Source: Protopterus annectens (lineage: Eukaryota > Chordata > Ceratodontiformes > Protopteridae). From it: DNA of 64,000 bases. Below are positions 45,780-58,041 of the stretch, piece after piece. The DNA is taken from contig NC_056727.1 of assembly GCF_019279795.1 (NCBI RefSeq), forward strand, positions 1,205,327,301 to 1,205,391,300, in the 5' to 3' direction. Position numbers and translations under genes: made by a program. The notes beneath the pieces were generated by a model. It ran no database searches, was not told the origin of the DNA, and saw only the letters and a list, made by a program, of their open reading frames with translations. Positions within the stretch are counted from its first letter, which is position 1. Every line of letters begins with the position of its first letter.

Positions 45780-46965
45780 CCCAGATGAGGCAGACCTAGC
45801 CAAAGCATTTGACACAATCCCCCACTCAGGTATTATAGAGAAACTATCTTAATTGGGAATTGACCACTTCATTACCAGATAGGTAGCCAACTGGCTCACT
45901 GACAGGTCATATACTGTCATAGTGCATGACTTCACCTCTAGCAAAAGACCAGTCACCAGTAGACTTACTGTTTGGAATTATCTTTCAGAAGTCCAGGCAA
46001 ACTTGGACAGCCTATGGCTGACCAAGTTCACTGATGATTACAAACTGGGAGCAATCATCGAGTCTCCCAAAGCGATGTTACTATACTGCAGACAGGGGTA
46101 ACACATACAAATGACTGGTGCCAAAGTCACTGATTAAAGCTCAATACAAAAATAGTATTTTAGACAGCACCTATCCTAAGTGTAGAACCAGTGGTACGTG
46201 ATCTGGGTACTCAAGTTAATAGCAGTCTGAACTTTTATCACCATGTATCCACAGTAGTAAGGATATCTTTCTATGTGGCAGATTGTATAAGTAAAGGCAT
46301 CACACATAGATCTAAGGATGTTATAATTCCATTACACTTGGTCCTTATCAGACCAGTACAATGCTCCCTTTTGCATGTACCTCACCAGACACCTGCAAAA
46401 ACTGGTGAGACCACAGAGATTTCTTACCAAGAAATTACAGGGTACACAAAACAAATCTTATGCAGAAAGACTGAAAGTCATGTCACTGTATTCTGTCTCC
46501 TACAGGTTGCTAAGGGGTGACCTGTGCCTGGCTTATAGGCAGTCTCTCACCCAGCCCTGATGGAAATGCTATGCATTCATAAATCAAACTGCAGGAGGGT
46601 CATTTGCTTCCGGGATCTTAACCTAACCTCTGACATGAACAGGTCATGCTAGATAGAGATACATCTCCCAGAGACTGCCACTTCTCTAGAATGAGCTTCC
46701 AGTTAACGTGAAAGAGTCCCTTTCTGACCCTCTTCAAATGTAACCTAGATCAGTGGATGGGTGACCATAAATTCACTCCTGGAGTGGTGCCCATGTCCCT
46801 TTTGGATAACGGAAGTCTATTAACTATCATAGACCTTTACCTCTGCAAACTTCACTCACCTAACCACAGACAGTTGGGACAACTCAGGATAACTATGGCT
46901 AGGCTTGTAAGGGTTCTAAGGCCATTAGCCTAGTAACATCCTATAAACCTATTTGGACCCTTATG
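45780..46965 (+). mobile_element. LINE G, second copy (plus strand), 5'-truncated
   Basis: Same family as 24063-26476. RT pieces are DLAKAFDTIPHSGII (about 45800), VANWLTDRS (about 45885) and KLGAIIESPK (about 46040). The C-terminal part at 46191-46560 has VRDLGTQVNSSLNF, MYLTRHLQKLVRPQRFLTK and LYSVSYRLLRGDLCL. The 3' tail at 46890-46965 carries GGCTAGGCTTGTAAGGGTTC and TTAGCCTAGTAACATC. It is more decayed than the nested copy and lies just outside the Gypsy 5' LTR. Confidence 0.82.
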
Positions 46966-47599
46966 ATTCATGGTAGAGCGCTGTTCTTGGTGAGATATAT
47001 AACATGGGGATTTGCAGGCATGTTGCAGCAACTTGCAGTTGTCAATGGATGAAAATGTCACAAAGCCATTATGATCAGCCATTTATATGGCTGTACTGTT
47101 GTAGTGCATTTGGCTATTGTGGATTTTCTAACGTTACATGCGTCTGTGCATAATGCATGGACATTACTGACTCTTGGCTATTGGCCTTGCATTCGAGCCA
47201 CACACAGTTTTGTTTTGGGGTAGCTGCAGGGCACCTGTACTCTTTGGGGGCATGCATCACATTGTCGTGATAGGAAGCATACAGCAGAAGACACACTGTT
47301 ATGCGCATAGCAATATGGCTACCACTGCATCTAGTTTTGTGAAGCATGACATATATACTCTGCAGCCATCAATGTGCACACTTCTGGTTTTACTGCTGGG
47401 TACTTTTAGGGGCTTTTTGGACTATCTGGGAAATACATGACTAGTGCACTGTTATGATAGTATGGCAGCCCTTCCTGTTGTGGCATGCTTGTCACTCGGC
47501 AAACAATTTTTGAAGACATCCAATATTTCCAAATTTTCTTTTGCTATCATACTTCACAAATATAATTATTGCATTGTGATCCCACATTGTTACTGATTT
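46966..47599. other. Unassigned stretch
   Basis: No feature is recognised. The overlapping open frames at 47114-47347 (minus) and 47174-47440 (plus) lack motifs, and neither has splice context. Confidence 0.4.
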
Positions 47600-48780
47600 T
47601 ATTACTGTTCTTCGCCATCACCCAAATCCTGTCTCTGCTTCATTTCCAACGTACTCTCGATTCTTCTAGTCAACTCTCATGCTCCCTTCCTTCGCTCCAA
47701 CATTTTCCATTGAAATACTGGAAAAAGTTTCACAGGTACATTCTTTCTATGGTCTTTATTACCAGAGGAACAACCCAAATCTCTTTCTGTTTCACAGCTC
47801 AGTTTTTGTTGAACAAACTTTTGTATTTCCTCCTTAACAAGCACTTCATCAAAAAATGATTTTGTTCCTCCTGGGAAGAAAACCTTGAAGACAGCTGGAT
47901 ACAGCAGTTTGAATCTCACACCTGCATCTCAACATTCTCTGAATAGAGGAATACATTTACTTCTCTTTTGTCTGGTGTACAATGTGTAGTAATTCTCCAC
48001 AAATACTCTGCTAGCTCCTACTTTTAGTATTTTGTCCTTCCTGTCAAAGGTTTGACAGAATTAACTCTTTCTGGTGCTAGGATTGCATCCTTAGTATTAA
48101 AGGTCTAGGTTGCTTTCTTATAGCTAGATTTGGAGCATACACACAAGGTGTCCATTCAGCTAACACGTCCTGCTGTGGAATACCAGTCCAGTTGCTTATT
48201 TGTGCTTTTATAAATTTAATGCAGTCTGTTCCTTCCAGCTTCTCTGGTACAGCTGAAAATCTCAAGTTTTCCTACAGGCTCTGTCTTCTAATTCTATCTT
48301 TTTTGAAACATCTCTTCCAGAGCAGTCTCATATTCAGCCAGCCTTTTCTTTATTTCAGTCACTGATTTTTGCACCTTTATCATCTCATCTGAATATCTAT
48401 TTAAAGCTTCTTCCATTTGTTCCAGCCTTTTGTTGTTTGTGTTGATAAACTTTATGTTTTGTTTATTTTAACCAGGTCTGTATGCAGTCGTCTTATATCA
48501 TCTTGTAGGTTACTGAAAGTCATGTATGAAGGTTGCATTATGTTTTGCTGAACAGCTGCAGAACTTACCCTAGTCAGTGTTTCTTCCTCACTTTTTGTAG
48601 GTAATTTTTTTCCAGGCCTTCTGTATTCCTTTATTCCTGGCATCCAGACAGTGTACTTACTAGCCAGTTACTGAAATTTACCCATAAACACAAGTCTACT
48701 GACCTTCTCTGCCGTTTCCTTTTTCACACTGGGAGAGCTAGAAACAAGCTGTTACTCGGTGTGCGGCCATCTTGAAACTC
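47600..48780 (-). mobile_element. L1-type LINE ORF1 fragment with 5' end
   Basis: Read right to left. The 5' end near 48770 has CAAGATGGCCGC, a start typical of L1 5' regions. An ORF1 coiled-coil-like segment follows (48452-48643, LQDDIRRLHTDLVKINK), then the RNA-recognition segment at 48077-48265 with RFSAVPEKLEGTDCIKF. The C-terminal domain at 47677-47919 has FKLLYPAVFKVFF and IQKFVQQKL. The order coil, RRM, CTD is that of L1 ORF1p, an RNA-binding chaperone. Its ORF2 does not follow. Multiple frame breaks. Confidence 0.75.
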
Positions 48781-49299
48781 CATGGCCTGCTTATCAAAAC
48801 TGTCGGTATGGACTTCATTGCAACACTTTTTGTAGAGTATATCACCGAGAGGCAGCACAGTGTCAGCTGCAATGTATGGGCATGTGTTGTGTTAGCCTGC
48901 CCAACTGGTTTGATGATTTCTTTTACTGAGCAGTGTGCATTAACACCAGATTGTGCTAAGCCAGTACTGATTGAAAATATTCAGCTTATCTGCTACAAGG
49001 AGACAATGGTCTAAGAGCAAAAGCTTAAATGTCAATGCAGAAAACTAACAGGTTACTTGGGCTGTGGCGCATACATGATTCAGACAAAGAAATAAACCTA
49101 CAATTTTTTGTTAGAGCTTCTGGCTTTACACAACATTGGACTTTTTAATTCTAGAATTCATTCTGAGCTGGATCAGTACCCTATCAATGTATGATTTTAC
49201 ACAAATATTGAGCATTGGATCTATCCACATTCAAACATAAATTTACTACTCAAACATGTTTATACGGTTATAAACAATGGTGTTGAATATTTTGACAGT
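48781..49299. other. Unassigned spacer
   Basis: No recognisable gene. The 80-codon plus-strand frame at 48772-49014 lacks a known motif. Confidence 0.4.
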
Positions 49300-50420
49300 G
49301 ACTAGGTTTCTCAGCCTTTGGGATGTACAGTGGCAGTGCTTTCTATGACTGACCATTAAATTATTAGAGCTTAACCAATGACAGAGGTTTGTGAATTCAT
49401 TTTTAAGAGGCTTTTGCACATTACTAGTTCTTGCAGCAGTATGAGGTCATCCGCATACATAACAACCTTCGATTTTGACAACTTCAGAGCTGTGTCATTA
49501 ACACAGGGGAGGCATAGTAAAAAAAGGCATCCATGTGTGATGTAAATAAGCTCAGCATTCCTCTGAAAATTCTGACAGCTACTGAAGCATTTTAAAGAAG
49601 CTAAAGTCCCATTTTTTTCAGGACTGAAACAATCTCAAATGCTCTCCAAAAACAGTACTGGTTAACTCTTTCTCCATAATCATGCAAATAATATCTGTAA
49701 TACAATAAGGAGCTATTAAGGTACTGTAACCGTTTCTGAAGCCATGCTGATTTTGAGCCAGGAGGCAATATTTGCTAATATACCTTACCAGTTGCATGTA
49801 TACTATTTCACTAGTAATTTCACAAGAGTCAGAACTGTGCAATAGAATGGAGGCCCTCAGCCAAACTAGGAAATGTCACCTTAGGAGCCAGCAGAGTAAA
49901 GGTGGGATAATGCCAGATGAATGACAAACTGTACATATCAGCTAAAGGCTTCGTTATAACTGAAGATATAATTTGCATTAAAGCAAGATGTAATGTTGCC
50001 ATGGAAGGGTTGGCCCCAAGTTCAGGTTCTGTAGCAACTCTCTAATCTTTCTAACATTGTCATTCCTGAAGTGAAAGGTAGACATGACAATACAGCAATG
50101 CCAGCATCTACAGGACTTATACTTACTGGAAGTGTCAGTTTGGAATCCATATCTTCTGCCCCCTACAATGATATTTAAAGAATCTCACTATGTTACCCAT
50201 ATTAGAAGTGTCGGAAACACACGATCTCTACAGCCCATTACAGACACCCAATGTCTTCTCGATAACCTTCCAAAAATTAAATTTTTTTCCCTAAAAAACA
50301 ATAGCTTTGTCTACACTTTTAGTCATCAGTCCTTGTCTCATGCAACAGCAACATTACTAAACATGTGCAGGATTCCCCAATTGATTCGATGTCTAGTCCC
50401 TTAATTCTTTTATGGTGGAG
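49300..50420 (-). mobile_element. LINE reverse transcriptase fragment (CR1/I-like)
   Basis: Read right to left. An RT segment at 49618-49842 has LLAQNQHGFRNGYST and TDIICMIMEKEL. The catalytic block follows near 49450-49520, decoding as VVMYADDLILLQEL. Upstream, 49850-50080 decodes in pieces as a pre-RT segment (SSGIIPPLL). 50080-50420 may be its linker (lower confidence). The QHGFRxGxST and YADDxxLL blocks place it in the CR1/Jockey/I group. Decayed. Confidence 0.65.
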
Positions 50421-52769
50421 GTTATCCAATGGCATTTATTGCCAGCGGGGAACACACATCCTGAATAGGGCTAAGTATTTACATAAATAAGTAAAGTGCA
50501 GCAATCCAATTATTTTCATTTAAAGTAAAACACTGTAGAACTCAAAACGTGTTTTATTTTTCATTTTATCTGTCTTTGTTTTTGAGCTATTTAATGTATC
50601 AAATTTATTTTGCATTCTTCTTATAAAATTGTAATGTTTTTTCATAAAATTGTCAATGGGCCTGTCATTAATGTGATCTTGCTTTACTGATTTCATGTCT
50701 CCACTTCAGATTAAATTTCAAGTCCACTTTATACAAGATATGCTAAACTTAAGGAAGCGCTGCTGTCCCATCCGATTACCATACAACGGAAGCAGTGTGA
50801 CTTAAAGGAATTTTGCATACCCTCTGTAGCAGCAGTGCCTACATTTTTTCATAAATGGCCATCATATACCTTTCCCTTGGAGTTTGCCTTATGCTATTCA
50901 CAGCAGTTATACAATTCCAGGCAAAGAAAGCAGCTAAACTACAGGCTTTTCTGACTAAGTTTATACTCCTAGAAACACTGACAGATCACCCCCTTACTCT
51001 TTTTGACGTGTCAAAGCTATAAGCACAATCCAGGAGCTATTAATAGACACTTCATAAAATTGGTTCTGTTATTCATCACTATCTGCAATATGATGATTTT
51101 TGTAATCCCAACTGCTGGAGAAATCTGATTGTTCAGAAGTATTTTACAAACACAGTACCAAAAAAGGACAGCCATCTGAATTTGTGAAGTTGAGTTTTTT
51201 TTTAAGCAGAGGCAAAATGCCTTCATACGTTACATTTTTTTACTTCTGTGGGACTATCCCTTGATTTGCGGCACCACAGTATAGTAGAACTTCATTAAAA
51301 CCACAATTATCAAGTATGACATAGTAATTCTCTGTACTCTTTGTAACACTATTTTCTATAAAACAGTTGCAACCACAGTAAATACCTGTTACAAATGGAT
51401 CAGTATAAAAAATACAGTTGCCATATTTTTGGCTATACAAAGTGGGCAATTCTTACTGACATTTGTGGCTTTGAAGGACAAAGCATGCATCAACCCATGA
51501 AAAATAATTACTTTCATGGTTTGTCAAAATAAAGACTCTGATTTGCAGTGTTAGTTGTGTAAAGTACCCTATAAGATATTAACATGATTTAATGCAATGA
51601 AGTTAGAAAAAATATACTTTTGTAAAATATTAAGACATTGGTAATGTTTTGTGTCTCCACCCCCATACAGGACAGGACTGCCCTGCAGAAAGAGGGAGAA
51701 TTGGTAACCCTATCAGCTATGTCCACTGACACTCTCTCTGCAATAAAACAGCAGAAACAGTATCACAGCACTCGATTTTTAAATAGCAACTGCTGCCATC
51801 TGCAGGACTAATTATGTCTGCAGGATTATGGAGAGAACCTGACAGGAAAAAAATGTAGATTTCTCTGTGTCTGAGCATTTTATAATATAAAATTATCATG
51901 TAAATTGTACAGACAGGTTTTGAGTAACTAAACCATAATGTACGGAGAAAAGAAAGCCAAGGGTCGAGTTAAACTGTAGAAGAGGGTGGAACTTTTCCTT
52001 TAACAGGCTGTCCCACTTCACAGCTGGAAGCTCAGGTCAGTAAAAGCTTCTACTCTCAGTGAAAACTGTTACAGAGGTAACTGGTTGCACTTTACTAATG
52101 AGAACATTGTCCAATGAAGAGCGGATGTCACTTACAGGAAAGTCAAAGTATTGCCAGTGCCCCATCTGTGAAAATTCATGTACACTAGACTGCCTTTTCT
52201 ATTGATGGAGATACATTTCGTCAGGTTACAGGCCAAATGAGTACAATTAATAATAATGAGGATTCATTCACAATGACTAACATTCCTGACCCTCCTATCC
52301 AGAGCACACATAAAGCTAAACGTGTGCTGACTAGTACGGCCTTGGTAAATGTAATCACATTTTATAAACGACCTGTATATAAGGGGAGATGGATTGCAGC
52401 CACCTAAAGTACAGTTATATAAGCAACTGACCACAATGACAGCTATTAAAGAGTATGGTCACTTATCACTTTAGGGAACTCTACCACAGGAGGTCTGACA
52501 AAGCCTGACTTCCAAAGCTGGGCACACCTTTCAGATGGCCAGTGTGATGCGACCTTACCTCAGATATCTTCATCTACGTGGTGCACAAGTGGCATTTATC
52601 CATGCCATCTATTTTTCCCTTCTTGCATAGCAGTAGCCTAAATTTCAGCCCTTAGCATTTCAGATATTGGGGTCTCTAGCTAAGACTTTGTGAATATTAG
52701 CCCTCAGTAGTGACCTGCATAAGAGAGGCACAAGGTACAATACAAGCAGTACTGAATACAAGGTGGCAG
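50421..52769. other. Unassigned stretch
   Basis: No gene is recognised. Around 50430-50510 a GCCAGCGGGGAACACACATC stretch followed by ACATAAATAAGTAAA resembles a LINE 3' tail on the plus strand but is too short to assign. Open frames at 51017-51226, 51240-51449 and 51717-51899 (minus) carry no known motif. Confidence 0.4.
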
Positions 52770-54600
52770 GAACGTGGGTAGTAGTTATTCCAGACACAAT
52801 TATCCAACATTCGAGGAAGGAAGGAGAGGAAAGCAGGACGGTAGTAGTGACCACATTCAAATGTACAGTTATGGCAAGTTGCCTACATATACCTTGTTTT
52901 TCATGTGGATCGCTGTTGCAGTCACCACTGTAGGGAAGATTCTCAAAACTACTCACCTCCTCCACCAGGAATAGAGAGATGACTGCACACAAAAGAAGGA
53001 GATTATACCCTACAGAATGGCAGAGGCAAACCCTACTTTAGATCTGCAAGCCACATCCGACATGTAGTGCTTAGAGAAAGTATGATCCAAGAACCATGTG
53101 ACCACATCTAAGACATCCTGCACATTAACCCCTCTCAGAAAAGCTGTAGTAGTAGCTCCTGTGCCCTACTAGAATGTGGAATGATTCTTTCCTGTATAAC
53201 TTTCTCACTGGTCTTGTAACAAAGTTTGATGCAATTTGTTATTCACTTGGAGATGCTCTGCTAGCACTGATTTTTGTTCTACTTTCAGGTATGTCCATAA
53301 ACCCCAGCTTTTCTTTCAGGTCTGTACATAAACCCCAGCTAGTAGTATTCTTTGGCTATAATTGATACCATTGATTTGTTTGAGATAATTCTGGCCACAC
53401 CTAGTATGAGGAGACCAAGCAACCCCCCTACACTGTTAACTGGATCAGGCAATTGAGCAGGGTGGTTAAGGACTAGGAGGAATTTCTGGGATTGGGGGGA
53501 CGCTGGTATAGTTATAACTGCACCTTGGTTTTAGGCGAGCTTTGTGGCATCCTATCTTTTTTATACAATACTGCCATCTCTGCTTTTGTGTTGCCTTTCT
53601 ACCTTTAGGCTGTTTACCTTTAACTTGCCTCTGTTAGTACAGACATTCTTTGGAAGGATAATTTTTATAATTGGGAATTGATGTATTCAAAATATGTTTC
53701 ACTGATTCCGAGATTTTCTGTCATTTTATTTGGTATATGTTGTAACAACTTGTCTAGAGGCGCATTAAGGGGCTGCAGCTTCACATCCAGGAACAATAAA
53801 TAACCCTGTTAAAGCAGTCCAGAAGGTTGCATTGTCAGCATCATACCCACATTTTACAACATGCTTTACTAGTTGCAAACAGGTCTGCATTGGGCACAAA
53901 TATGATTTTTTTTTGTTCTATTTTCATCCTGTACTCCCCTGCAACTTTCTACAAATTGTTTGAGAACATGTTTGTACTATTTAAAATAGTGGAACTGGCA
54001 GTTTAATGTCCTGAGTGGCATAGCTGCTGAGGCATATACCTTCTTCCACATCTATCCAATGATCCCCTTTTCCTGACATTGGGAAAAATGTTATGCTTAG
54101 GAGTCAGTCTGGATGCCTTTGCAGATTCTAGAATCATCATATGGTGGTTACAATAGGGTAGTAATCAAGGTATTTGTGAAGGTTCAGGGCCCTGTGCAAC
54201 AAGTCAGGCCTCTTGTGGACACGGGGTGGGAGTTAAACTCCAAGGAGATAGCACCAAAAACATCCAGGAAAGCTTTCTCTGCTGGTGGGATAGCTCCTGA
54301 TTCAGGAGGGCCTGGGCCTAGAAGATTCATATCCTTTTTCTAGGAGGTTGAAGCTACATGGTTTGCCACTAGAAATGTACACCAATAAGGAAAACGGTAT
54401 TTTCCAATTGACAAGTCCTGTGCTGGTGAATCAGGGGGCAAAGGTGTCTTCACTGACCACGTCATGGGATGACATCTGAGATGTAGTCCAGATCCTTATC
54501 CACTGAGGTAAGGCCAGACTTATTTTCTCTTGAGCTGGAATCCTGATATAGAGAGTTGGCTGAATGCTTGTAGTCATCATTAAAGCCTTTTGTGCATCAT
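52770..54600 (-). mobile_element. DIRS copy D, old and heavily diverged (fossil)
   Basis: Aligns piecewise with the young DIRS copies. 52855-52960 resembles the internal complementary region (CAGTTATGGCAAGTTGCCTAC, CGCTGTTGCAGTC, AAGATTCTCAAAAC). 53040-53260 resembles the recombinase (TTAGAGAAAGTATGATCC, CCTCTCAGAAAAGCTGTAGT, CCCTACTAGAATGTGGAAT). 53570-54100 resembles gag (GCATCATACCCACATTTTAC, GAACTGGCAGTTTAATG, CATCTATCCAA). It is clearly a different, older DIRS lineage or a long-decayed member, with many breaks and much of the RT not recognisable. Confidence 0.7.
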
Positions 54601-54839
54601 CGGGTGTTTGTAGGCATATCTATTGACTATTTTTGGGCATGAACATTCCCTATACCTCCTTGTTAGGCATTTTCTACCATGTTATCCGAAATTAAAACCC
54701 AAAATGCAATGCCAATTTTAGGCATGAATAAAAGAAGGATCACTAATAGGGTACGTATCTGCCCTGCTGTTCAACTGTGGGCATGGAACGACAGACTGAT
54801 GAATGCCATTTTTCTGAGGATACACAAATGTAGCAAAAA

Positions 54840-55450
54840 GGAATTAAAGGTGGTTCGGCTGAATGCCAATTACATACCAGGTATGTGAAGACATCCAGTG
54901 TAAGGTGATGTCTGCCTGGCTATGGGGAAAGGGTGCCCAGTTCAGAAAGTCAAGCTGGATGTGGGATCTCAACCTGTGACAGAGTTCCCAACAGTGGTAA
55001 CTGCTACAGTGCTCCATATAATATTTTGGTGCAACTCCTAATAATGCTTGCATCAAAAATTTAGATGGGATTCTCATCTTCAGAGAGGCATTATTCTGAT
55101 CAACTTGTCTTGCAAATTCTTCTTGGATAAAAAAAAAGGTCTCCCTCTCCCCAATTCTAGTCCCAGACCGACTGTCTAAGAATACATTACAATTCATCCG
55201 GAAACATGGGTCTAAATCATTAAACCAGCATTCAGGAATAACTAGTACGCTTGGCTTATTCTACACTATTCAGGTTTCTAATAACATCCACTTATTAGTT
55301 ATACTTATGTTCATCTGAACAATTTTTAATGCTTTAACATCAACACTGCCCTTTTCTCTGCTAATGGTATTTCAGACACCCTCAAAAGAATTTCTAGATG
55401 GCTGTTGGTCAAGATAAACTGGTCTGCCCCCCACAATGGAGATAGAGTCC
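54840..55450 (-). mobile_element. LINE endonuclease fragment
   Basis: Read right to left, this decodes in broken frames as the start of an apurinic endonuclease domain: KIVQMNIS near 55310, KPSVLVIPECWFNDLDP near 55220-55260, then SGTRIGERETFFFIQEEF and onward. The xxNI...L...KPDVIxITExW layout belongs to CR1/L2-like LINEs. No RT follows. The fragment stops before the SINE at 55572. Confidence 0.5.
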
Positions 55451-55552
55451 AAGTATGGGTTTGGTACTTCTCGTCTGTTTATACTACATATTTATAATTC
55501 TCAGATACCATAAGACAGCTTTTTCTCTTTTGGTGGCCCATTATGATACAAT

Positions 55553-55571
55553 ATTAAATTTCTATAAAATA
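55553..55571 (+). repeat. SINE target-site duplication, left
   Basis: ATTAAATTTCTATAAAATA, identical to 55799-55817. Confidence 0.95.
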
Positions 55572-55798
55572 GACTGCGGTGGTGGTGCTGCGGTAGCGTT
55601 GTCGCTTCACACTAAGACGTCCTGTTCGATTCTCAGCTAGAGCATCTTCTGTGTGGAGACATGTGTGAATGGGCATACCTTCATTGAAGGTTGTGCGTCA
55701 GAGCTGGCAACTCAGCATGTAAAAATCTACTGCCAATCATTAGCGGACCAGAGTTCCGCTGTGGCGACCCCTAACTGGGAAAAGCCGAAAGGCACAAC
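55572..55798 (+). mobile_element. tRNA-derived SINE with RTE-like tail
   Basis: A 227-bp element. The head GCGGTGGTGGTGCTGCGGTA carries the A box (about 55583-55595), and GTTCGATTCTC at 55624-55634 is the B box of an RNA polymerase III promoter. The 3' part carries CCGCTGTGGCGACCCCTAAC (55756-55775) followed by GGGAAAAGCCGAAAGGCACAACA, a tail shared with RTE-type LINEs of fishes, which would supply reverse transcriptase in trans. Perfect 19-bp direct duplications flank it, so it is a complete, relatively recent target-primed insertion. It is not a functional tRNA gene. Confidence 0.92.
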
Positions 55799-55817
55799 AT
55801 TAAATTTCTATAAAATA
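55799..55817 (+). repeat. SINE target-site duplication, right
   Basis: Identical to 55553-55571 over all 19 bases. Confidence 0.95.
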
Positions 55818-56803
55818 CTGCATTTTGGCTTACCAGAGACAACACAGCCAGCCAAATGGAACACAAGATGCTAAATCACCCCCTAGGGATACATTTTCAG
55901 TGGACATCATTATACTGAGTTTTCAGGGAAGAAAAGGTGCACCTTTGACAGCAGATGACCATTAGTAGAAGCAGCAGAAGGGTGTTTGTGACATCAAATA
56001 TGGAAAATTATAGCTAAAGTCTTGCCATTTTGTGTAGCAAAATCTGCAAAGTAATTGCTCAATGAGAACTGACTGTGACTGCAACATATGAAAATCAAGC
56101 CACAGGGCCTATAAACCCAACCTGTACAAACACAAGGCTTGGAACCTGAGCCCTGTGCCTGGGGAGAGAGAGAAATAAGCTTTATCAAGTACTTGCAAAG
56201 TAATGCAGTAAAAGTGCTGAGTGCTTCAGAAATCATGAGATGAGCCCTAATTAGCATAATCATCATGCCCAGACAGTTAAATATACACAATATAAGCTCA
56301 GAACCTCACTGGAGCTAAGCAAGAAAACAACAGTTAATGATGCAGTAAAAGCAACAGACAGGAATCTTACTATGGCTGGTTCAAGAACTCAGAAGTACAG
56401 TTGGTACAGACGTCAATGCTACACATTACAGCACCACCACCATATCCTATAGGTGTCTTCACATACCACTCATATTGCATTGTTTGAAAGCTAAACAGGC
56501 GATTACTAAGCAACCATATGGCATTGCACAGGCGTGAGATACATAAATATCTAAACTATCTGCCTTGGAAAGTGCCACATCCTCAAATAAAAGCAGCTGA
56601 AAATGAGTTCCTTTTGCAGTAAGACAGACATATCTGCATAACCCATAAGCTTATCGGGTATCCCTTTACATACACACAGTAGAGAATGTCATTAACTAGA
56701 TGTGCACAGCTGCAAAACCTGCACACTATCACTACTGTGATAAATACTCAATGAGAAAAATCTTAATTTATACAGCAGATGACAAAATGATAGTTAAATA
56801 AAG
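55818..56803. other. Intergenic sequence downstream of the zinc transporter gene
   Basis: I see no gene or recognisable repeat. A 98-codon minus-strand frame (55994-56290) has no motif. Intergenic status depends on the inferred polyadenylation site at 56804. Confidence 0.4.
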
Positions 56804-56809
56804 TTTATT
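56804..56809 (-). terminator. Candidate polyadenylation signal of the zinc transporter gene
   Basis: AATAAA on the minus strand, the first canonical signal I find downstream of the stop codon at 57896. It would give a 3' UTR of about 1.1 kb. A variant signal closer to the stop cannot be excluded. Confidence 0.4.
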
Positions 56810-57895
56810 TGTCCTTATTAAAATGATGTACAAATTCCGACATCAAAATTGATAATATGTTTTCAGTAAGAAAGCAGTTTTGAAGATCACTAAAAGATAC
56901 ATGTTTGGGTTTTGTCATTACTGATAGTTACATTTTCTGTTTTAAACATTTTGTTCTTTTTGTGTCACAGTAGATTAACCCGCTAATAACCTTTGTCTGA
57001 CAAATGAAACATGCCAGCAACACTCACCAAACGGGTTACTTATCCACTTCAAACACTTCTGTTATTAGGTGATGTATGCTGTGGTTACTGGGCATGTAAA
57101 AGTGAACTTACTAATAGCTCTAGAGTGGAACAGACTAAACCATATCTTCACACTGCACACACTCTTATCTAGTTCTCTTCTCCTGTGATGCTGAGGTGAT
57201 GCGCACACCCCTCTAGGGGTAGACAGCAGGCTGAACTATAGTCTCTAACTTCACTCCTAGAGTCAGCTGGACATCTTTCCACCTTAACTTTTACTTATTA
57301 TTTGGATTATGCCCGTCATATCAGCCCTCCTTCCAGCTGGGGTGTGGATACAAAAATCAAATAATGCTCTGAATTTAAAAATGCACGATTCATTTGGCTA
57401 ATTCATGGAGAGATTGACTAATTATGGCCAAATGGAAATAATACTTTAACCACATATTTTGAAAATATATACCATTTGGTTTGATGCACTAGTTTGGGAA
57501 TTGCAGTCTTCCTCATCTGGGAACACTGTTTCCTTTCTGTGCAGTCACTGTTAGACAAAAAAAAAAAAAAAATTAAAAAGTGAACTACGATAAAAAAAAA
57601 AGGGCCTTCACGATGTCTTAGGTTACTACGTCTGCAACACAGCAGGATACATCCCCCTTAAAAAGATGAGCAGATGCTTTCCTCCAAAGAGCTCCGTATC
57701 AGATTAAGCCTCACCAGTGGTGTAATGCTCATTGTGATACACAGCTGCAGTATGAGTAGATTTGTTTCAAAGGTAACTTGGCAAGTATGACAAATTATTT
57801 TTCCCCTTAGCTGGCTGGAGACATAACTGTTGCAAAAATAACCATTTGTCTCAGTCCAGAGTTTAAGGTCAGAAATAAGTCCAACATGTGAATGT
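56810..57895 (-). other. slc30a2: Probable 3' UTR of the zinc transporter
   Basis: Non-coding sequence between the stop codon and the candidate AATAAA at 56804. It contains poly(A)-rich runs near 57556-57600 but no recognisable transposon, in contrast to the surrounding DNA. That contrast is mildly supportive of a transcribed, constrained stretch. Confidence 0.45.
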
Positions 57896-58041
57896 CTAGT
57901 CTTTGGGTTCTTGACAGTTCCTGCAGTTTTTCATGTCATCGGAGTAATTTTCAATCTGTATTGTAGTAGTATGGAAATCAAACTGTCTCTGCAGCAGGTT
58001 GCTGGCCTCCTTCAAAACCACCTGGGCATCTGCATCCTGAT
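57896..58041 (-). CDS. slc30a2: Zinc transporter ZnT2-like, last coding exon
   Basis: A 146-bp terminal exon. The acceptor on the minus strand is a pyrimidine-rich tract ending ATTTCAG at 58042. The exon opens in split-codon phase (xAT) and encodes QDADAQVVLKEASNLLQ, RQFDFHT, TIQIENYSDDMKNC and CQEPKD, then stops at 57896. This matches the cytosolic C-terminal domain of cation-diffusion-facilitator zinc transporters. The TIQIExYSxDMKxC run and the closing CQ-P-D are closest to SLC30A2 (ZnT2) in my memory, rather than ZnT3 or ZnT8. ZnT2 moves zinc from cytosol into vesicles. The C-terminal domain contributes to the dimer, and its cysteines can bind metal. Upstream exons must lie above 58042, and I could not find them before 64000, so introns are long or the rest is off-window. 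Paralogue assignment rests on about 48 residues. Confidence 0.82.

Noticed and set aside
47114-47440. A DNA-transposon transposase suggested by overlapping open frames
   Set aside because: No catalytic motif, terminal repeats or target duplication could be found.
55572-55640. A functional tRNA gene at the head of the SINE
   Set aside because: The structure continues into an RTE-like tail and is bracketed by target duplications. The tRNA part is diverged.
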